A stretch of 64,000 nt of DNA from Bradyrhizobium sp. 132 (GCF_023074185.1 NZ_JADPKY010000078.1:62001-126000), one strand, 5' to 3'; numbered from the stretch's first letter, positions 52,741-62,184 are shown. Made by a program: numbers and translations. Notes: generated by a model not told the origin, from the letters alone.

Positions 52741-53274
52741 TCAAAACTCGTTGGCGATCTTCGAGAGCATCCCGAGCAGCGCTTCGCGGTTGGAGGGGCC
52801 GAGCAGCTCGTTCAGCCGGGCCTCGTGCTTGGTGGCGACGAGCTTCTTGGCGCGGGCCAGCACCGCCTTGCCCTTGTCGGTCAGCACCAGGATGTGCGAG
52901 CGGCGGTCGTTGGTGGAGCGGATCCGCGCGCAAAGGTCGCGGCTCTCGAGATTGTCGAGCATGGCGACGAAATTCGGGCGCAGGATGCCGAGGGTGGAGG
53001 CGATCTCGGTCTGGTTACGGCCCGGATTTTTCTCGACCAGCAGCAGAACGGAGAACTGCGCGGGCGTGAGCTGAAGCGAGGCCATGCAGCGCAGGAAGTT
53101 CTCGAACACCTTAAGCTGCGCCCGCTTCAGCACATAGCCGAGCTGCTCCGAGAGCTCGCCGAGCTGGAGGGCTTCGCCGGGCCCCTGACCTTGCACCTCG
53201 GCCGCGTCTTTGCGGACCTTGGCCGGATCGGCGGGCTTTTCAGAGGACTTTTCGGAGGTTTTCGAAACGGTCAT
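52741..53274 (-). CDS. MarR-family transcriptional regulator
   Basis: 177 residues. A Lys/Ser/Glu-rich N-terminal tail of about 35 residues precedes a MarR domain: helices from about 40-60 (LSEQLGYVLKRAQLKVFENF), the winged helix (TQTEIASTLGILRPNFVAMLDNLE-like, about 88-115) and DRRSHILVLTDKGKAVL as the wing. Divergent from the second HAAT transporter operon, with a strong inverted repeat in the gap, so it is the likely local regulator, responding perhaps to an aromatic or organic acid. Confidence 0.92.
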   Translation of the reverse strand: MTVSKTSEKSSEKPADPAKVRKDAAEVQGQGPGEALQLGELSEQLGYVLKRAQLKVFENFLRCMASLQLTPAQFSVLLLVEKNPGRNQTEIASTLGILRPNFVAMLDNLESRDLCARIRSTNDRRSHILVLTDKGKAVLARAKKLVATKHEARLNELLGPSNREALLGMLSKIANEF

Positions 53275-53332
53275 CGCCTCATGCTCGTAATCCCGCTAAG
53301 TTCGGGAGGGTCGTCCCGCCACCCTTGAAGTT

Positions 53333-53366
53333 ATATTTGATAATTGTTATGGACCATATCAAATAT
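53333..53366. promoter_or_regulatory. Candidate MarR operator upstream of the second HAAT operon
   Basis: ATATTTGATA (53333-53342) and TATCAAATAT (53357-53366) are exact inverted repeats of 10 bp separated by 14 bases, giving a centre-to-centre distance of about two helical turns. They lie in the 177-base divergent gap in a notably AT-rich patch, a typical position and form for a MarR-dimer site or site pair. Confidence 0.6.
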
Positions 53367-53451
53367 CGTCAGCTTTTTTCAATGGCTGTGAGCGGACCGT
53401 CCACGACTATCAGGGGACCGGTCCTTAATCTTTGAGGGGGAGCGTCCGGTC

Positions 53452-54492
53452 TTGAATACCACCATCATGCTGTTCCTGCTGCAGGACGGCATCACCAACG
53501 GCGCAATCTACGCGCTGCTCGGCCTCGCGCTGGTGCTGGTGTTCGCCGTCACCCGCGTGATCCTCATCCCACAAGGCGAATTCGTCACCTATGGTGCGCT
53601 GACCTATGCCTCGCTGGCTGCGGGCCAGATGCCGGGTACGGCGAAACTCGCGCTCGCCCTGGGCATCGGCGCCTTCGCGTTCGACCTGTTCGCCGCGCGC
53701 AAGGCGCTGCACGGACGCCTGGTCCTGCGCAGCGTCCTCACCAACGTCGTGCTGCCGGCCATCGTGCTGGCGCTGACGGTCCACTACGCCGCTCAGAAGC
53801 CGCCGGTTGCGGTCTGCATCGCGCTGTCGCTGGTGATCGTGGCGATGATCGGCCTGTTTCTCTACCGCATCGCATTCCAACCGCTGGCGCACACCTCCGT
53901 GCTGGTGCTGCTGATCGCCTCGGTGGGCGTCCACCTCGCGCTTCAGGGATTGGGCCTTTTGTTCTTCGGCGCCGAGGGCCAGCGCGGACCTGCCGTACTG
54001 TCCGGCTCTTTCACCGCCGGCGCGCTGCGCTTCACCGGCCAGAGCATCACGGTCTACGGCATCACCATCGCCTTCATCGTCGGGCTGTGGCTGTTCTTCG
54101 GGCTGACACTTTACGGCAAAGCGCTGCGCGCGACCGCCGTGAACCGGCTGGGTGCCCGGCTCGTCGGCATCCGCACGACGCTGTCCGGGCAGATCGCCTT
54201 CCTGCTGGCGTCCGTCATCGGCGCATTGTCGGGCATCATGATCGTGCCGATCACGACGCTCTATTACGACTCGGGCTTCCTGATCGGCCTGAAGGGCTTT
54301 GTCGCCGCGATCATCGGCGGTCTCGTCAGCTATCCCCTCACCGCCGTCGCAGCGCTGTTCGTCGGCATCGTCGAGGCGTTCTCGTCCTTCTATGCCTCCA
54401 ACTACAAGGAGGTGATTGTTTTCATGCTCTTGATCCCCGTGCTGCTGCTGCGCTCGCTCGCTGCCCCCGCGGTCGAGGAAGAGAAGGACTGA
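53452..54492 (+). CDS. HAAT-type ABC transporter permease, long LivH variant
   Basis: 346 residues from a TTG at 53452, with GAGGGGGA about 10 bases upstream; the membrane domain starts immediately. LivH-type motifs: LLQDGITNGAIYALLGLALVLVFAVTRVILIPQGEFVTYGA, and ALRATAVNRLGARLVGI as coupling loop. It is about 55 residues longer than the other LivH in this window because of extra hydrophobic segments around residues 55-140. The neighbour encodes LivM fused to LivG, so this is a compact three-gene transporter lacking a binding protein. Confidence 0.88.
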   Translation: MNTTIMLFLLQDGITNGAIYALLGLALVLVFAVTRVILIPQGEFVTYGALTYASLAAGQMPGTAKLALALGIGAFAFDLFAARKALHGRLVLRSVLTNVVLPAIVLALTVHYAAQKPPVAVCIALSLVIVAMIGLFLYRIAFQPLAHTSVLVLLIASVGVHLALQGLGLLFFGAEGQRGPAVLSGSFTAGALRFTGQSITVYGITIAFIVGLWLFFGLTLYGKALRATAVNRLGARLVGIRTTLSGQIAFLLASVIGALSGIMIVPITTLYYDSGFLIGLKGFVAAIIGGLVSYPLTAVAALFVGIVEAFSSFYASNYKEVIVFMLLIPVLLLRSLAAPAVEEEKD

Positions 54493-54499
54493 CGCCAAG

Positions 54500-56269
54500 A
54501 TGCAGAGCCGGCTCCCCATCCTCATCTTCGCGCTTCTCATGGCGGCGATCCCGTTCGTTCCGGGCATGCCCCCGTTCTGGATCGTGCTGCTCGACAATAT
54601 CGGCCTCACCGCCCTCGTCGCGATGGGCCTCGTGCTGCTGACCGGCGTCGGCGGCCTGACCTCGTTTGGACAAGCGGCCTTCGTCGGCTTCGGCGCCTAC
54701 ACCACCGCGGTGCTGTCGACGGCCTACGGGATGTCGCCCTGGCTGACGCTGCCGCTGTCGCTGCTGGTCAGCGGGTTGCTGGCGGTGCTGCTCGGCCTCG
54801 TCACGGTCCGTCTCTCCGGCCACTATCTGCCGCTCGGCACGCTCGCCTGGGGACTCGGCTTGTTCTATCTCTTCAGCAAGCTGGAATTTTTAGGAAGGAA
54901 CGACGGCATCTCGGCGATCCCGCCGCTGTCGATCGGCTCGTTCAAGATGCTCTCGCCCGGCTCGATCTATTACGCGATCTGGGTGGCCGTGATCGTCTCG
55001 GCGCTGCTCACGATGAACCTGCTGGACTCCCGCACCGGCCGCGCCATCCGCGCGCTCCGGCGCGGCCATGTCGCGGCCGAAGCATTCGGCGTGCACACGC
55101 CGCGGGCCAAGATGCTGGTGTTCATCCATGCCGCCGTGCTCGCCGGCCTCTCCGGCTGGCTCTACGCTCATCTTCAGCGCGCGGTGAACCCCACGCCGTT
55201 CGGCGCGCAGGCCGGCATCGAATATCTCTTCATCGCCGTGGTCGGCGGCGCCGGCTATGTCTGGGGCGGCGTCCTCGGCGCGGCGCTCGTCGTGGTCCTG
55301 AAGGAAGTGCTCCAGAGTTACCTGCCGCTGATCCTGCCGGGCTCCGGCCAGGTCGAAACCATCGTGTTCGGCATTATGCTGGTGGCGCTGCTCCAGCTCG
55401 CACCCGGCGGCGTCTGGCCCTGGCTGATGTCGTTCCTGCCCGAGCGCACCCGTGGCAAAAAGCCGGACACCTCCCTGAAACTGGCGCAGCGCGCCCGTTC
55501 GGCCGGCCAATCCGGCGTCCTGCTCCAGGTCGAGAAGGCGCGAAAGCAATTCGGCGGCGTGGTCGCGGTAAACAGCGTCTCCTTCGACGTCCAGGCCCGC
55601 GAGATCGTTGCGCTGATCGGCCCGAACGGCGCCGGCAAGAGCACGACGTTCAACCTGATCACCGGCGTGCTGTCGGCCACCTCGGGCTCGATCTCCGTGC
55701 TCGGCAACAAGGTCGACAAGGCGCCGCCTCAGGAGATCGTCAAGCTCGGCATCTCCCGCACCTTCCAGCACGTCAAGCTGGTGCCTGACATGACCGTGCT
55801 GGAGAACGTCGCGATCGGCGCGCATCTGCGCGGCCATTCCGGGCCGATCTCCTCGATGCTGCGGCTGGACCGTGCCGACGAGGCCAAGCTGCTCGCGGAA
55901 GCCGCCCGCCAGATCGAGCGCGTCGGACTTGGCGAGCAGATGCATCAGTTCGCAGGCGCGCTTTCGCTGGGACAGCAACGGATCGTCGAGATCGCCCGTG
56001 CGCTGTGCGTCGATCCGATGCTGCTGCTGCTCGACGAGCCGGCCGCCGGCCTGCGCCACATGGAGAAGCAGCGGCTCGCGACGCTGCTGCGGGAGCTGCG
56101 CGACGGCGGCATGAGCGTGCTGCTTGTCGAGCACGACATGGGCTTCGTCATGAACCTCGCCGACCGCATCGTGGTGCTCGATTTCGGCACCAAGATCGCG
56201 GAAGGAACGCCGGCCACGATCAAGACCAATCCCGAAGTGATCAAGGCCTATCTCGGAGTGGCGGCATGA
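54500..56269 (+). CDS. Fused LivM permease-LivG ATPase of HAAT ABC transporter
   Basis: 589 residues. Residues 1 to about 315 are a LivM-type permease (NIGLTALVAMGLVLLTGVGGLTSFGQAAFVGFGAY, RTGRAIRALRRGHVAAEAFGV coupling loop). After a basic linker (about 315-340), residues 345-589 are a LivG-type ATPase: Walker A GPNGAGKST, signature LSLGQQRIVEIARAL, Walker B LLLLDEPAAGL and C-terminal TKIAEGTPATIKTNPEVIKAYLG. Fusion ties one ATPase to one permease. The stop overlaps the livF start by four bases. Confidence 0.93.
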   Translation: MQSRLPILIFALLMAAIPFVPGMPPFWIVLLDNIGLTALVAMGLVLLTGVGGLTSFGQAAFVGFGAYTTAVLSTAYGMSPWLTLPLSLLVSGLLAVLLGLVTVRLSGHYLPLGTLAWGLGLFYLFSKLEFLGRNDGISAIPPLSIGSFKMLSPGSIYYAIWVAVIVSALLTMNLLDSRTGRAIRALRRGHVAAEAFGVHTPRAKMLVFIHAAVLAGLSGWLYAHLQRAVNPTPFGAQAGIEYLFIAVVGGAGYVWGGVLGAALVVVLKEVLQSYLPLILPGSGQVETIVFGIMLVALLQLAPGGVWPWLMSFLPERTRGKKPDTSLKLAQRARSAGQSGVLLQVEKARKQFGGVVAVNSVSFDVQAREIVALIGPNGAGKSTTFNLITGVLSATSGSISVLGNKVDKAPPQEIVKLGISRTFQHVKLVPDMTVLENVAIGAHLRGHSGPISSMLRLDRADEAKLLAEAARQIERVGLGEQMHQFAGALSLGQQRIVEIARALCVDPMLLLLDEPAAGLRHMEKQRLATLLRELRDGGMSVLLVEHDMGFVMNLADRIVVLDFGTKIAEGTPATIKTNPEVIKAYLGVAA

Positions 56270-56997
56270 GCGCGCTGTTGTCCGTCACCGACGCCCATGT
56301 GTCCTATGGCAAGGTCGAGGCGGTGCGTTCGGTCTCGCTCGAGGTCGGCCAAAACCAGATCGTCACCATCGTCGGCGCCAACGGCGCCGGCAAGACCACG
56401 CTGCTCTCGGCCATCATGGGCGTTTTTCCGCTGAAGGGCCGCGTCGCCTTTGCCGGCCAGGACCTCTCCCGGCTCGACATCGAGGATCGCGTCGCGATGG
56501 GGCTCGGTCTCGTTCCCGAGCATCGCGAACTGTTCGTGACCATGAATGTCGAGGACAATCTCGAACTCGGCGCCTTCAGGATCGAGAGAAGCAAGGCGAA
56601 AGCCTCGATGGAGCGGGTCTACACGCTGTTTCCGCGGCTGAAAGAGCGGCGCAAGCAGTTCGCCGGCACGCTCTCCGGCGGCGAGCAGCAGATGCTCGCG
56701 ATGGGCCGCGCGCTGATGGGCGAGCCCAAGCTCTTGATGCTGGACGAGCCGAGCCTCGGCCTCGCTCCGATCATCGTCGCCGACATCTTCCGCATCGTCA
56801 CCGAACTGCGTGCCGCCGGCGTCTCCGTGCTGCTGGTCGAGCAGAACGCGCAGGCCGCATTGAAGATCGCGGATCAGGCCTACGTGATGGAGCTCGGCGA
56901 ATTCGTGCTCAGCGGTAAGGCCAGCGACATCGCCGCAAACGAGCGGGTGGCGGCGAGCTATCTCGGCTTCCAGCACGAAGGCGCGAGCGTGATCTGA
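56266..56997 (+). CDS. HAAT-type ABC transporter ATPase (LivF-like)
   Basis: 243 residues. Walker A GANGAGKTT, the LivF-type VPEHRELFVTMNVEDNLELGA, signature LSGGEQQMLAMGRAL and Walker B LMLDEPSLGLAP. The ATG at 56266 overlaps the fusion gene stop (ATGA); longer upstream frames lie inside that gene. It completes the second HAAT core and is followed by a repeat, not by a binding-protein gene. Confidence 0.94.
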   Translation: MSALLSVTDAHVSYGKVEAVRSVSLEVGQNQIVTIVGANGAGKTTLLSAIMGVFPLKGRVAFAGQDLSRLDIEDRVAMGLGLVPEHRELFVTMNVEDNLELGAFRIERSKAKASMERVYTLFPRLKERRKQFAGTLSGGEQQMLAMGRALMGEPKLLMLDEPSLGLAPIIVADIFRIVTELRAAGVSVLLVEQNAQAALKIADQAYVMELGEFVLSGKASDIAANERVAASYLGFQHEGASVI

Positions 56998-57011
56998 TTT
57001 CGCGGCCCTAC

Positions 57012-57167
57012 TTCCCTTCTCCCCTTGTGGTAGAAGGTGGCGCGCAGCGCCGGATGAGGGGTTCTCTCCGCGAATTACAACGTGGGACCGTTGCATGCGG
57101 AGAGAGACCCCTCACCCGTCTCGCCGCTTTGCGGCGAGCCACCCTCTCCCACAAGGAGAGGGTAAGA
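57012..57167. repeat. Dispersed palindromic repeat (CTTCTCCCC family), copy 3
   Basis: The ends TTCCCTTCTCCCCTTGTGG and CCACAAGGAGAGGGTAAG are inverted, and an inner pair AGGGGTTCTCTCCGC / GCGGAGAGAGACCCCT mirrors it. The unit lies between the convergent livF and PPOX genes and could terminate both. Related to 33846-33998, 40319-40436 and 62050-62184. Confidence 0.8.
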
Positions 57168-57178
57168 AGCATCATTTT

Positions 57179-57799
57179 TCAGCTCACCTTCTCCCCCTTC
57201 AGGGCTGCCACCTCCGCCTCCAACTCCGCGATCCTTGCATCCCTTGCCGCCAGCGCAGCCGCAACATCGCCGGCGTCGAACTTCTGCGGGATGTGCTGCG
57301 GGCAGTTCGTGTCCCACGCTTCGATCTTGAACAGGATCACCTGCTCCGGCCGCGCGCGGTAGCCTTTCGGCATCAGGGACTGCGTCAGCGCGGCGTCGTC
57401 CTCGACCACGCGCGCCTCACCCCAGATCTTCACCCGGCGGCGATGGGCGTAGTCCATCACAAAGATGTAGGCCCTGGGATTTTCGGACACGTTTCCCTGC
57501 GTGATGTACTGCCGATTGCCGGCGTAGTCGGCGAACGCGAGCGTCTGCTTGTCCAGCACCTTCAAAAAGCCCTTCGGGCCGCCGCGGTGCTGAATGTAGG
57601 GCTGGCCATCGGCCGAGGCAGTGGCGAAATAAAAGCTGTTGGCATCAGCGATGAACGCCGCGAGGTTCTCGTCGACCTCGGTGCGCCAACCGCGCTGCTC
57701 GGCATGAGCATAGCCTTCGCGCGATCCTTTTCGGGTCTGGATCGATTTCACCGCCGGCGTGAATGCCACGTCGCTGGCGTAGGTGTGAGTTGCCGTCAT
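57179..57799 (-). CDS. Pyridoxamine 5'-phosphate oxidase-family flavin protein
   Basis: 206 residues. The PPOX split-barrel core is visible (DANSFYFATASADGQPYIQHRGGPKGFLKV, NRQYITQGNVSENPRAYIFVMDYAHRRRVKIWGEARVV, CPQHIPQKF). A C-terminal coiled-coil-like tail (ALAARDARIAELEAEVAALKG) follows. Such proteins bind FMN or F420; the reaction is unknown. It is divergent from a LysR gene with a dyad between them, which makes it the likely target of that regulator. Confidence 0.88.
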   Translation of the reverse strand: MTATHTYASDVAFTPAVKSIQTRKGSREGYAHAEQRGWRTEVDENLAAFIADANSFYFATASADGQPYIQHRGGPKGFLKVLDKQTLAFADYAGNRQYITQGNVSENPRAYIFVMDYAHRRRVKIWGEARVVEDDAALTQSLMPKGYRARPEQVILFKIEAWDTNCPQHIPQKFDAGDVAAALAARDARIAELEAEVAALKGEKVS

Positions 57800-57897
57800 C
57801 GGAACAGCTCCTGAAATCCCGGCGCATCTCTGCGTCTTCGGGACCTAAAATGGACCTTCCGGCTGCCCAAACAATCTGTCCGCTTGACACTTAATCG

Positions 57898-57912
57898 TTG
57901 CAATATATGCAA
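57898..57912. promoter_or_regulatory. Candidate LysR site between the PPOX and LysR genes
   Basis: TTGCA (57898-57902), ATATA, TGCAA (57908-57912) is a perfect inverted repeat in the 120-base divergent gap, just before the LysR ATG at 57920. A TTGACA lies at 57884-57889. LysR regulators commonly bind dyads with a T-N11-A core near their own promoter; here the spacing is T-N13-A or inner variants, so the match is loose. Confidence 0.4.
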
Positions 57913-57919
57913 TAATGAG

Positions 57920-58894
57920 ATGGACCGCCTTGAAGCCATGCATGTCTTTGTCACCGTCGCCGATTTGCGCGGCTTTGCGCCGGCGGCACGAAAACTGCGG
58001 CTGTCGCCCTCGGCGGTGACGCGGCTAATCGCGGCGCTGGAGGAACATCTCGGCGCGCGGCTGCTGCAGCGGACCACCCGGCAGGTGGGGCTGACCGACG
58101 TCGGCACGCGCTATCTGGAACGCGCGCGTCGCATCCTCGCCGACGTCGAGGAGGCCGACGGCTCGGCGCGGGAGGAGCGCAACCGGCCGAGCGGACGTCT
58201 GGTGGTGTCGGCGCCGGTCGGCTTCGGCCGTCTCCATGTCGGGTCTGTCATGACCGCCTACCTCAAGCGTTATCCCGAGGTCGCCTGCGAATTGCGGCTG
58301 TCGGACAACCTCGTCAATCTCGTGGAAGATGCCGTCGACGTCGCGGTGCGGATCGGGCATCTCGCCGACTCGTCACTGGTCGCGCGCCAGGTCGGCGAGA
58401 TGCGGCGGATCGTGGTGGCGACGCCGGGCTACCTGAAGCGCCATGGCGAGCCGAAGACGCCGGAGGCACTGCTCACGCACCAGACCATCGCGTTCGGTCC
58501 ATCCGCCAGCTGGCGCTTCGTACTGGACGGCCGCGACATCGAGGTGACGCCGGAACCGCGCTTCGCCAGCAACAGCGCCGACGCCGCCCTGCAATATGCC
58601 GAGGCCGACGGTGGCGTGACGCGGGTGCTGGCTTATCAGGCCGCCGAGGGCTTGCGTCGCGGGCGGCTAAAGATCGTGCTGGCGAAATACGAGCAGCCGG
58701 CACTGCCGATCCACATCGTCTACCCGACCTCGTCTACCCGACCTCGCGCCTGCTCTCAGCCAAGGTGCGCGCATTCGTCGATCTCGTGGTGGAGACGGCG
58801 GAGTGGAGATTTGGGTGACGGTGCCTGTGTCCCGGACGCGCTGCAACGCGTAGCGTTGCTGTGCAGAGCCGGGACCCAGAGGGCCAGAGCGTGA
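57920..58894 (+). CDS. LysR-family regulator with frameshifted C terminus
   Basis: As written, 324 residues from the ATG at 57920. The helix-turn-helix (about 1-60: MDRLEAMHVFVTVADLRGFAPAARKL, LSPSAVTRLIAALEEHLGARLL) and most of the effector domain are intact. At 58717-58744 the 14-mer CGTCTACCCGACCT occurs twice in direct tandem, which shifts the frame near residue 271. Without one copy, the gene would end at 58818 with LLSAKVRAFVDLVVETAEWRFG, giving the usual 294 residues. The current product instead has about 53 unrelated Arg/Cys-rich residues running into a repeat. Confidence 0.9.
   Translation: MDRLEAMHVFVTVADLRGFAPAARKLRLSPSAVTRLIAALEEHLGARLLQRTTRQVGLTDVGTRYLERARRILADVEEADGSAREERNRPSGRLVVSAPVGFGRLHVGSVMTAYLKRYPEVACELRLSDNLVNLVEDAVDVAVRIGHLADSSLVARQVGEMRRIVVATPGYLKRHGEPKTPEALLTHQTIAFGPSASWRFVLDGRDIEVTPEPRFASNSADAALQYAEADGGVTRVLAYQAAEGLRRGRLKIVLAKYEQPALPIHIVYPTSSTRPRACSQPRCAHSSISWWRRRSGDLGDGACVPDALQRVALLCRAGTQRARA
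58717..58744 (+). repeat. 14-bp direct tandem duplication disrupting the LysR gene
   Basis: CGTCTACCCGACCT at 58717-58730 is repeated exactly at 58731-58744 with no spacer. Because 14 is not a multiple of three, the downstream frame is lost. Removal of either copy restores a normal LysR C terminus. Confidence 0.95.
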
Positions 58895-58974
58895 GCCGCG
58901 GATGGATGGGCCCCGGCTCTGCAGCGCACCATGCCGCAAACGCGGCGCGCTGCACCGCGTTCGGGGCACGGAGA
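58827..58974. repeat. Dispersed palindromic repeat (GTGTCCCGG family), copy 2
   Basis: Begins GTGTCCCGGACGCGCTGC and ends TTCGGGGCACGGAG; contains GATGGGCCCCGGCTCTGCAG as in the copy at 22219-22331. It lies between the LysR and thioesterase genes, which are convergent. The frameshifted LysR frame runs into it and stops at 58894. Confidence 0.8.
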
Positions 58975-58976
58975 CG

Positions 58977-59396
58977 TCACCCCTTCTTCGGCACGACGCG
59001 AAAGGTGCCGCTGGCGCGGGCGATCACGGCGTCGTCGGCCTTGACCAGGCTCTGCGCGAAACAGATCGTGCTGCCGGTCTTGATCGCCTCACCCTCGACC
59101 GCGAGCCATTGACCGATTTCGCCGGCACCGACGTAGTCGACCGACAGCGAGATGGTGACGAGCGACGTCGTCCAGCCCGTCGCTTGCGCGCAGCTGTAAC
59201 CCATGGCGGCATCGGCCAGCGCCGCAATCAATCCGCCATGGATCAGCCCGCGCGCGTTGGTGTGCGGTGTCGCCAGCCGCAATCCCACGGTGACGCCCTT
59301 ATCGGTCTTTCTGGAATAAAGCGGCTCCCACGGGTCGGTGAGGGGCGCTTTTCGGAAATGCGGCTCGAAGCCGGCGGGAATGTCGGTGCTGGTCAT
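58977..59396 (-). CDS. PaaI-type hotdog-fold thioesterase
   Basis: 139 residues. Hotdog-fold thioesterase: HTNARGLIHGGLIAALADAAMGYSCA contains the HGG loop and the Asp of the active site, followed by LVTISLSVDYVGAGEIGQWL. PaaI-like enzymes hydrolyse aryl- or acyl-CoA thioesters. It lies between the LysR gene and pobA, on the same strand as pobA but separated by a 230-base gap with a repeat, so co-transcription is uncertain. A role in aromatic acid metabolism is context only. Confidence 0.9.
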   Translation of the reverse strand: MTSTDIPAGFEPHFRKAPLTDPWEPLYSRKTDKGVTVGLRLATPHTNARGLIHGGLIAALADAAMGYSCAQATGWTTSLVTISLSVDYVGAGEIGQWLAVEGEAIKTGSTICFAQSLVKADDAVIARASGTFRVVPKKG

Positions 59397-59521
59397 GTCT
59401 GGCTCGCGTCGTTGGCTGCCGCCATTGAACGCGATGTGGATGCCAGTTTCACCGCCTACAAAGTTTTAAACGGAATTTGCGCGAGTGTTTGAAACGAGCG
59501 GCACTGTCGCCCCACAACCAC

Positions 59522-59623
59522 TGTCATCACTCGCGAAAGCGGGTGATCCAGTATTCCAGAGGCGGTGACGTGATACGGACTGGCCGCGGCGTACTGGATG
59601 CCCCTTCGCGGGGGCATGACAGC
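59522..59623. repeat. Dispersed repeat (AATACTGGATC family), copy 2, opposite orientation
   Basis: Contains GGTGATCCAGTATTCCAGAG and ends GGGGGCATGACAGC; it is the same family as 52619-52724. Fills much of the gap between pobA and the thioesterase gene. Confidence 0.85.
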
Positions 59624-59628
59624 TATTT

Positions 59629-60945
<1,317 letters not shown>

Positions 60946-60950
60946 TTAGA

Positions 60951-60966
60951 TAACATGTTAATTAAC
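60951..60966. promoter_or_regulatory. Overlapping palindromes upstream of dctP
   Basis: TAACATGTTA (60951-60960) and GTTAATTAAC (60957-60966) are both perfect 10-bp palindromes sharing four bases, 48 bases upstream of the dctP ATG. The form and position suggest an operator for the TRAP operon; the protein that binds is unknown. Confidence 0.5.
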
Positions 60967-61013
60967 GAGACCGGGCCATCGAAGCCCGCCGTCACAAGAG
61001 GGAGAGACACGTG

Positions 61014-62030
61014 ATGAGGAAAGCCTGTCTGGCGTTGCTGCTGGCAGCAAGCGTGAGCCCTGCGCTCGCGCAGGACAAGACCTTCGACCTGAAGATCTCG
61101 CACTGGGTGCCGGCCTCGCACCCGCTGCAGAAATCGCTGGAGGATTGGGCCGCTGCGGTCGAGAAGGATTCCGGCGGCACCATCAAGGGCAAGGTGTTTC
61201 CGGCCCAGCAGATGGGCAAGGCGTTCGACCATTACGATATGGCCCGCGACGGCATCGCCGACGTCACCTACGTCAATCCCGGCTACCAGCCCGGCCGCTT
61301 CCCGATCATCGGGGCCGGCGAACTGCCGTTCCTGATCTCGGATGCCAAAGGCGGCTCGATGGGGCTCGACGCCTGGTATCGCAAATACGCCGAGAAGGAG
61401 ATGAAGGACGTCAAGTACTGTCTCGCTTTCGTCCACTCGCCCTCCTCCTTCCACTCCCGCACCAAGAAGATCGTGATGCCGGAGGACGTGAAGGGCCTGA
61501 AGATCCGCCCGGCCCACGCCACCATGGCGAACTTCGTCACCTCGCTCGGCGGCACCAACGTGCAGTCCTCCGCGCCCGAAGTGCGCGACATCATCGAGCG
61601 CGGCGTCGCCGACGGCGTCACCTTCCCCTGGGGCTCGCTGGTGCTGTTCGGCATCGACAAGGTGACCAAGTACGACATGGAGGCGCCGCTCTACACCACG
61701 ACCTTCGTGTTCGTGATGAACAAGGACAAGTACAATGCGATGTCCGACAAGCAGAAGGCCGCGATCGACAAGAATTGCACGATCGAGATGGCAGGCGTGG
61801 TCGGCGAGCACTGGGGCAAGTTCGAGGATGCCGGCATCGACAAGGTCAAGGCGGAATCCGGTCACGAGGTCTACAAGCTGACACCCGAGCAGACCGCCGC
61901 TTGGAAGAAGGCCGCCGAGCCGCTGGTCAAGACCTGGTCCGACGGCGCGAAGAAAGCCGGCGCCGATCCGGATGCTGCGCTCGCGGATCTGAAGGCATCG
62001 CTGAAGAAGTACAACGCGCTGGCGGAGTGA
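61014..62030 (+). CDS. dctP: TRAP transporter substrate-binding protein DctP
   Basis: 338 residues with a signal peptide (cleavage near ALAQ). DctP-family features: LKISHWVPASHPLQKSLEDWAAAVEKDSGG, MARDGIADVTYVNPGYQPGRFP, the conserved ligand-anchoring Arg in GLKIRPAHATM, and GGTNVQSSAPEVRDIIERGVADG. The ATG at 61014 follows GGAG by nine bases; a GTG at 61011 is also in frame. The Arg suggests a carboxylate ligand; adjacency to pobA suggests an aromatic acid such as 4-hydroxybenzoate, which is inference. Confidence 0.94.
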   Translation: MRKACLALLLAASVSPALAQDKTFDLKISHWVPASHPLQKSLEDWAAAVEKDSGGTIKGKVFPAQQMGKAFDHYDMARDGIADVTYVNPGYQPGRFPIIGAGELPFLISDAKGGSMGLDAWYRKYAEKEMKDVKYCLAFVHSPSSFHSRTKKIVMPEDVKGLKIRPAHATMANFVTSLGGTNVQSSAPEVRDIIERGVADGVTFPWGSLVLFGIDKVTKYDMEAPLYTTTFVFVMNKDKYNAMSDKQKAAIDKNCTIEMAGVVGEHWGKFEDAGIDKVKAESGHEVYKLTPEQTAAWKKAAEPLVKTWSDGAKKAGADPDAALADLKASLKKYNALAE

Positions 62031-62049
62031 AGCTGGGCTGCGGCTGCGC

Positions 62050-62184
62050 ACTCCCTGTACCTCTCCCGCTTGCGGGGGAGGTCGGCGCGAAGCGCCGGGT
62101 GGGGGCTCTCTCCACATCGGGATTATCGCCTGCGGAGAGACCCCCACCCCGACCCTCCCCCGCAAGCGGGAGAGGGAGCGCAGC
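62050..62184. repeat. Dispersed palindromic repeat between dctP and dctQ
   Basis: CTCTCCCGCTTGCGGGGGAGG and CCCGCAAGCGGGAGAGGGAG at the two ends are inverted, with TCTCTCCACA...GCGGAGAGACC inside. It fills most of the 205-base gap in the TRAP operon. Same family as 57012-57167. It may set the ratio of binding protein to membrane subunits. Confidence 0.8.
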
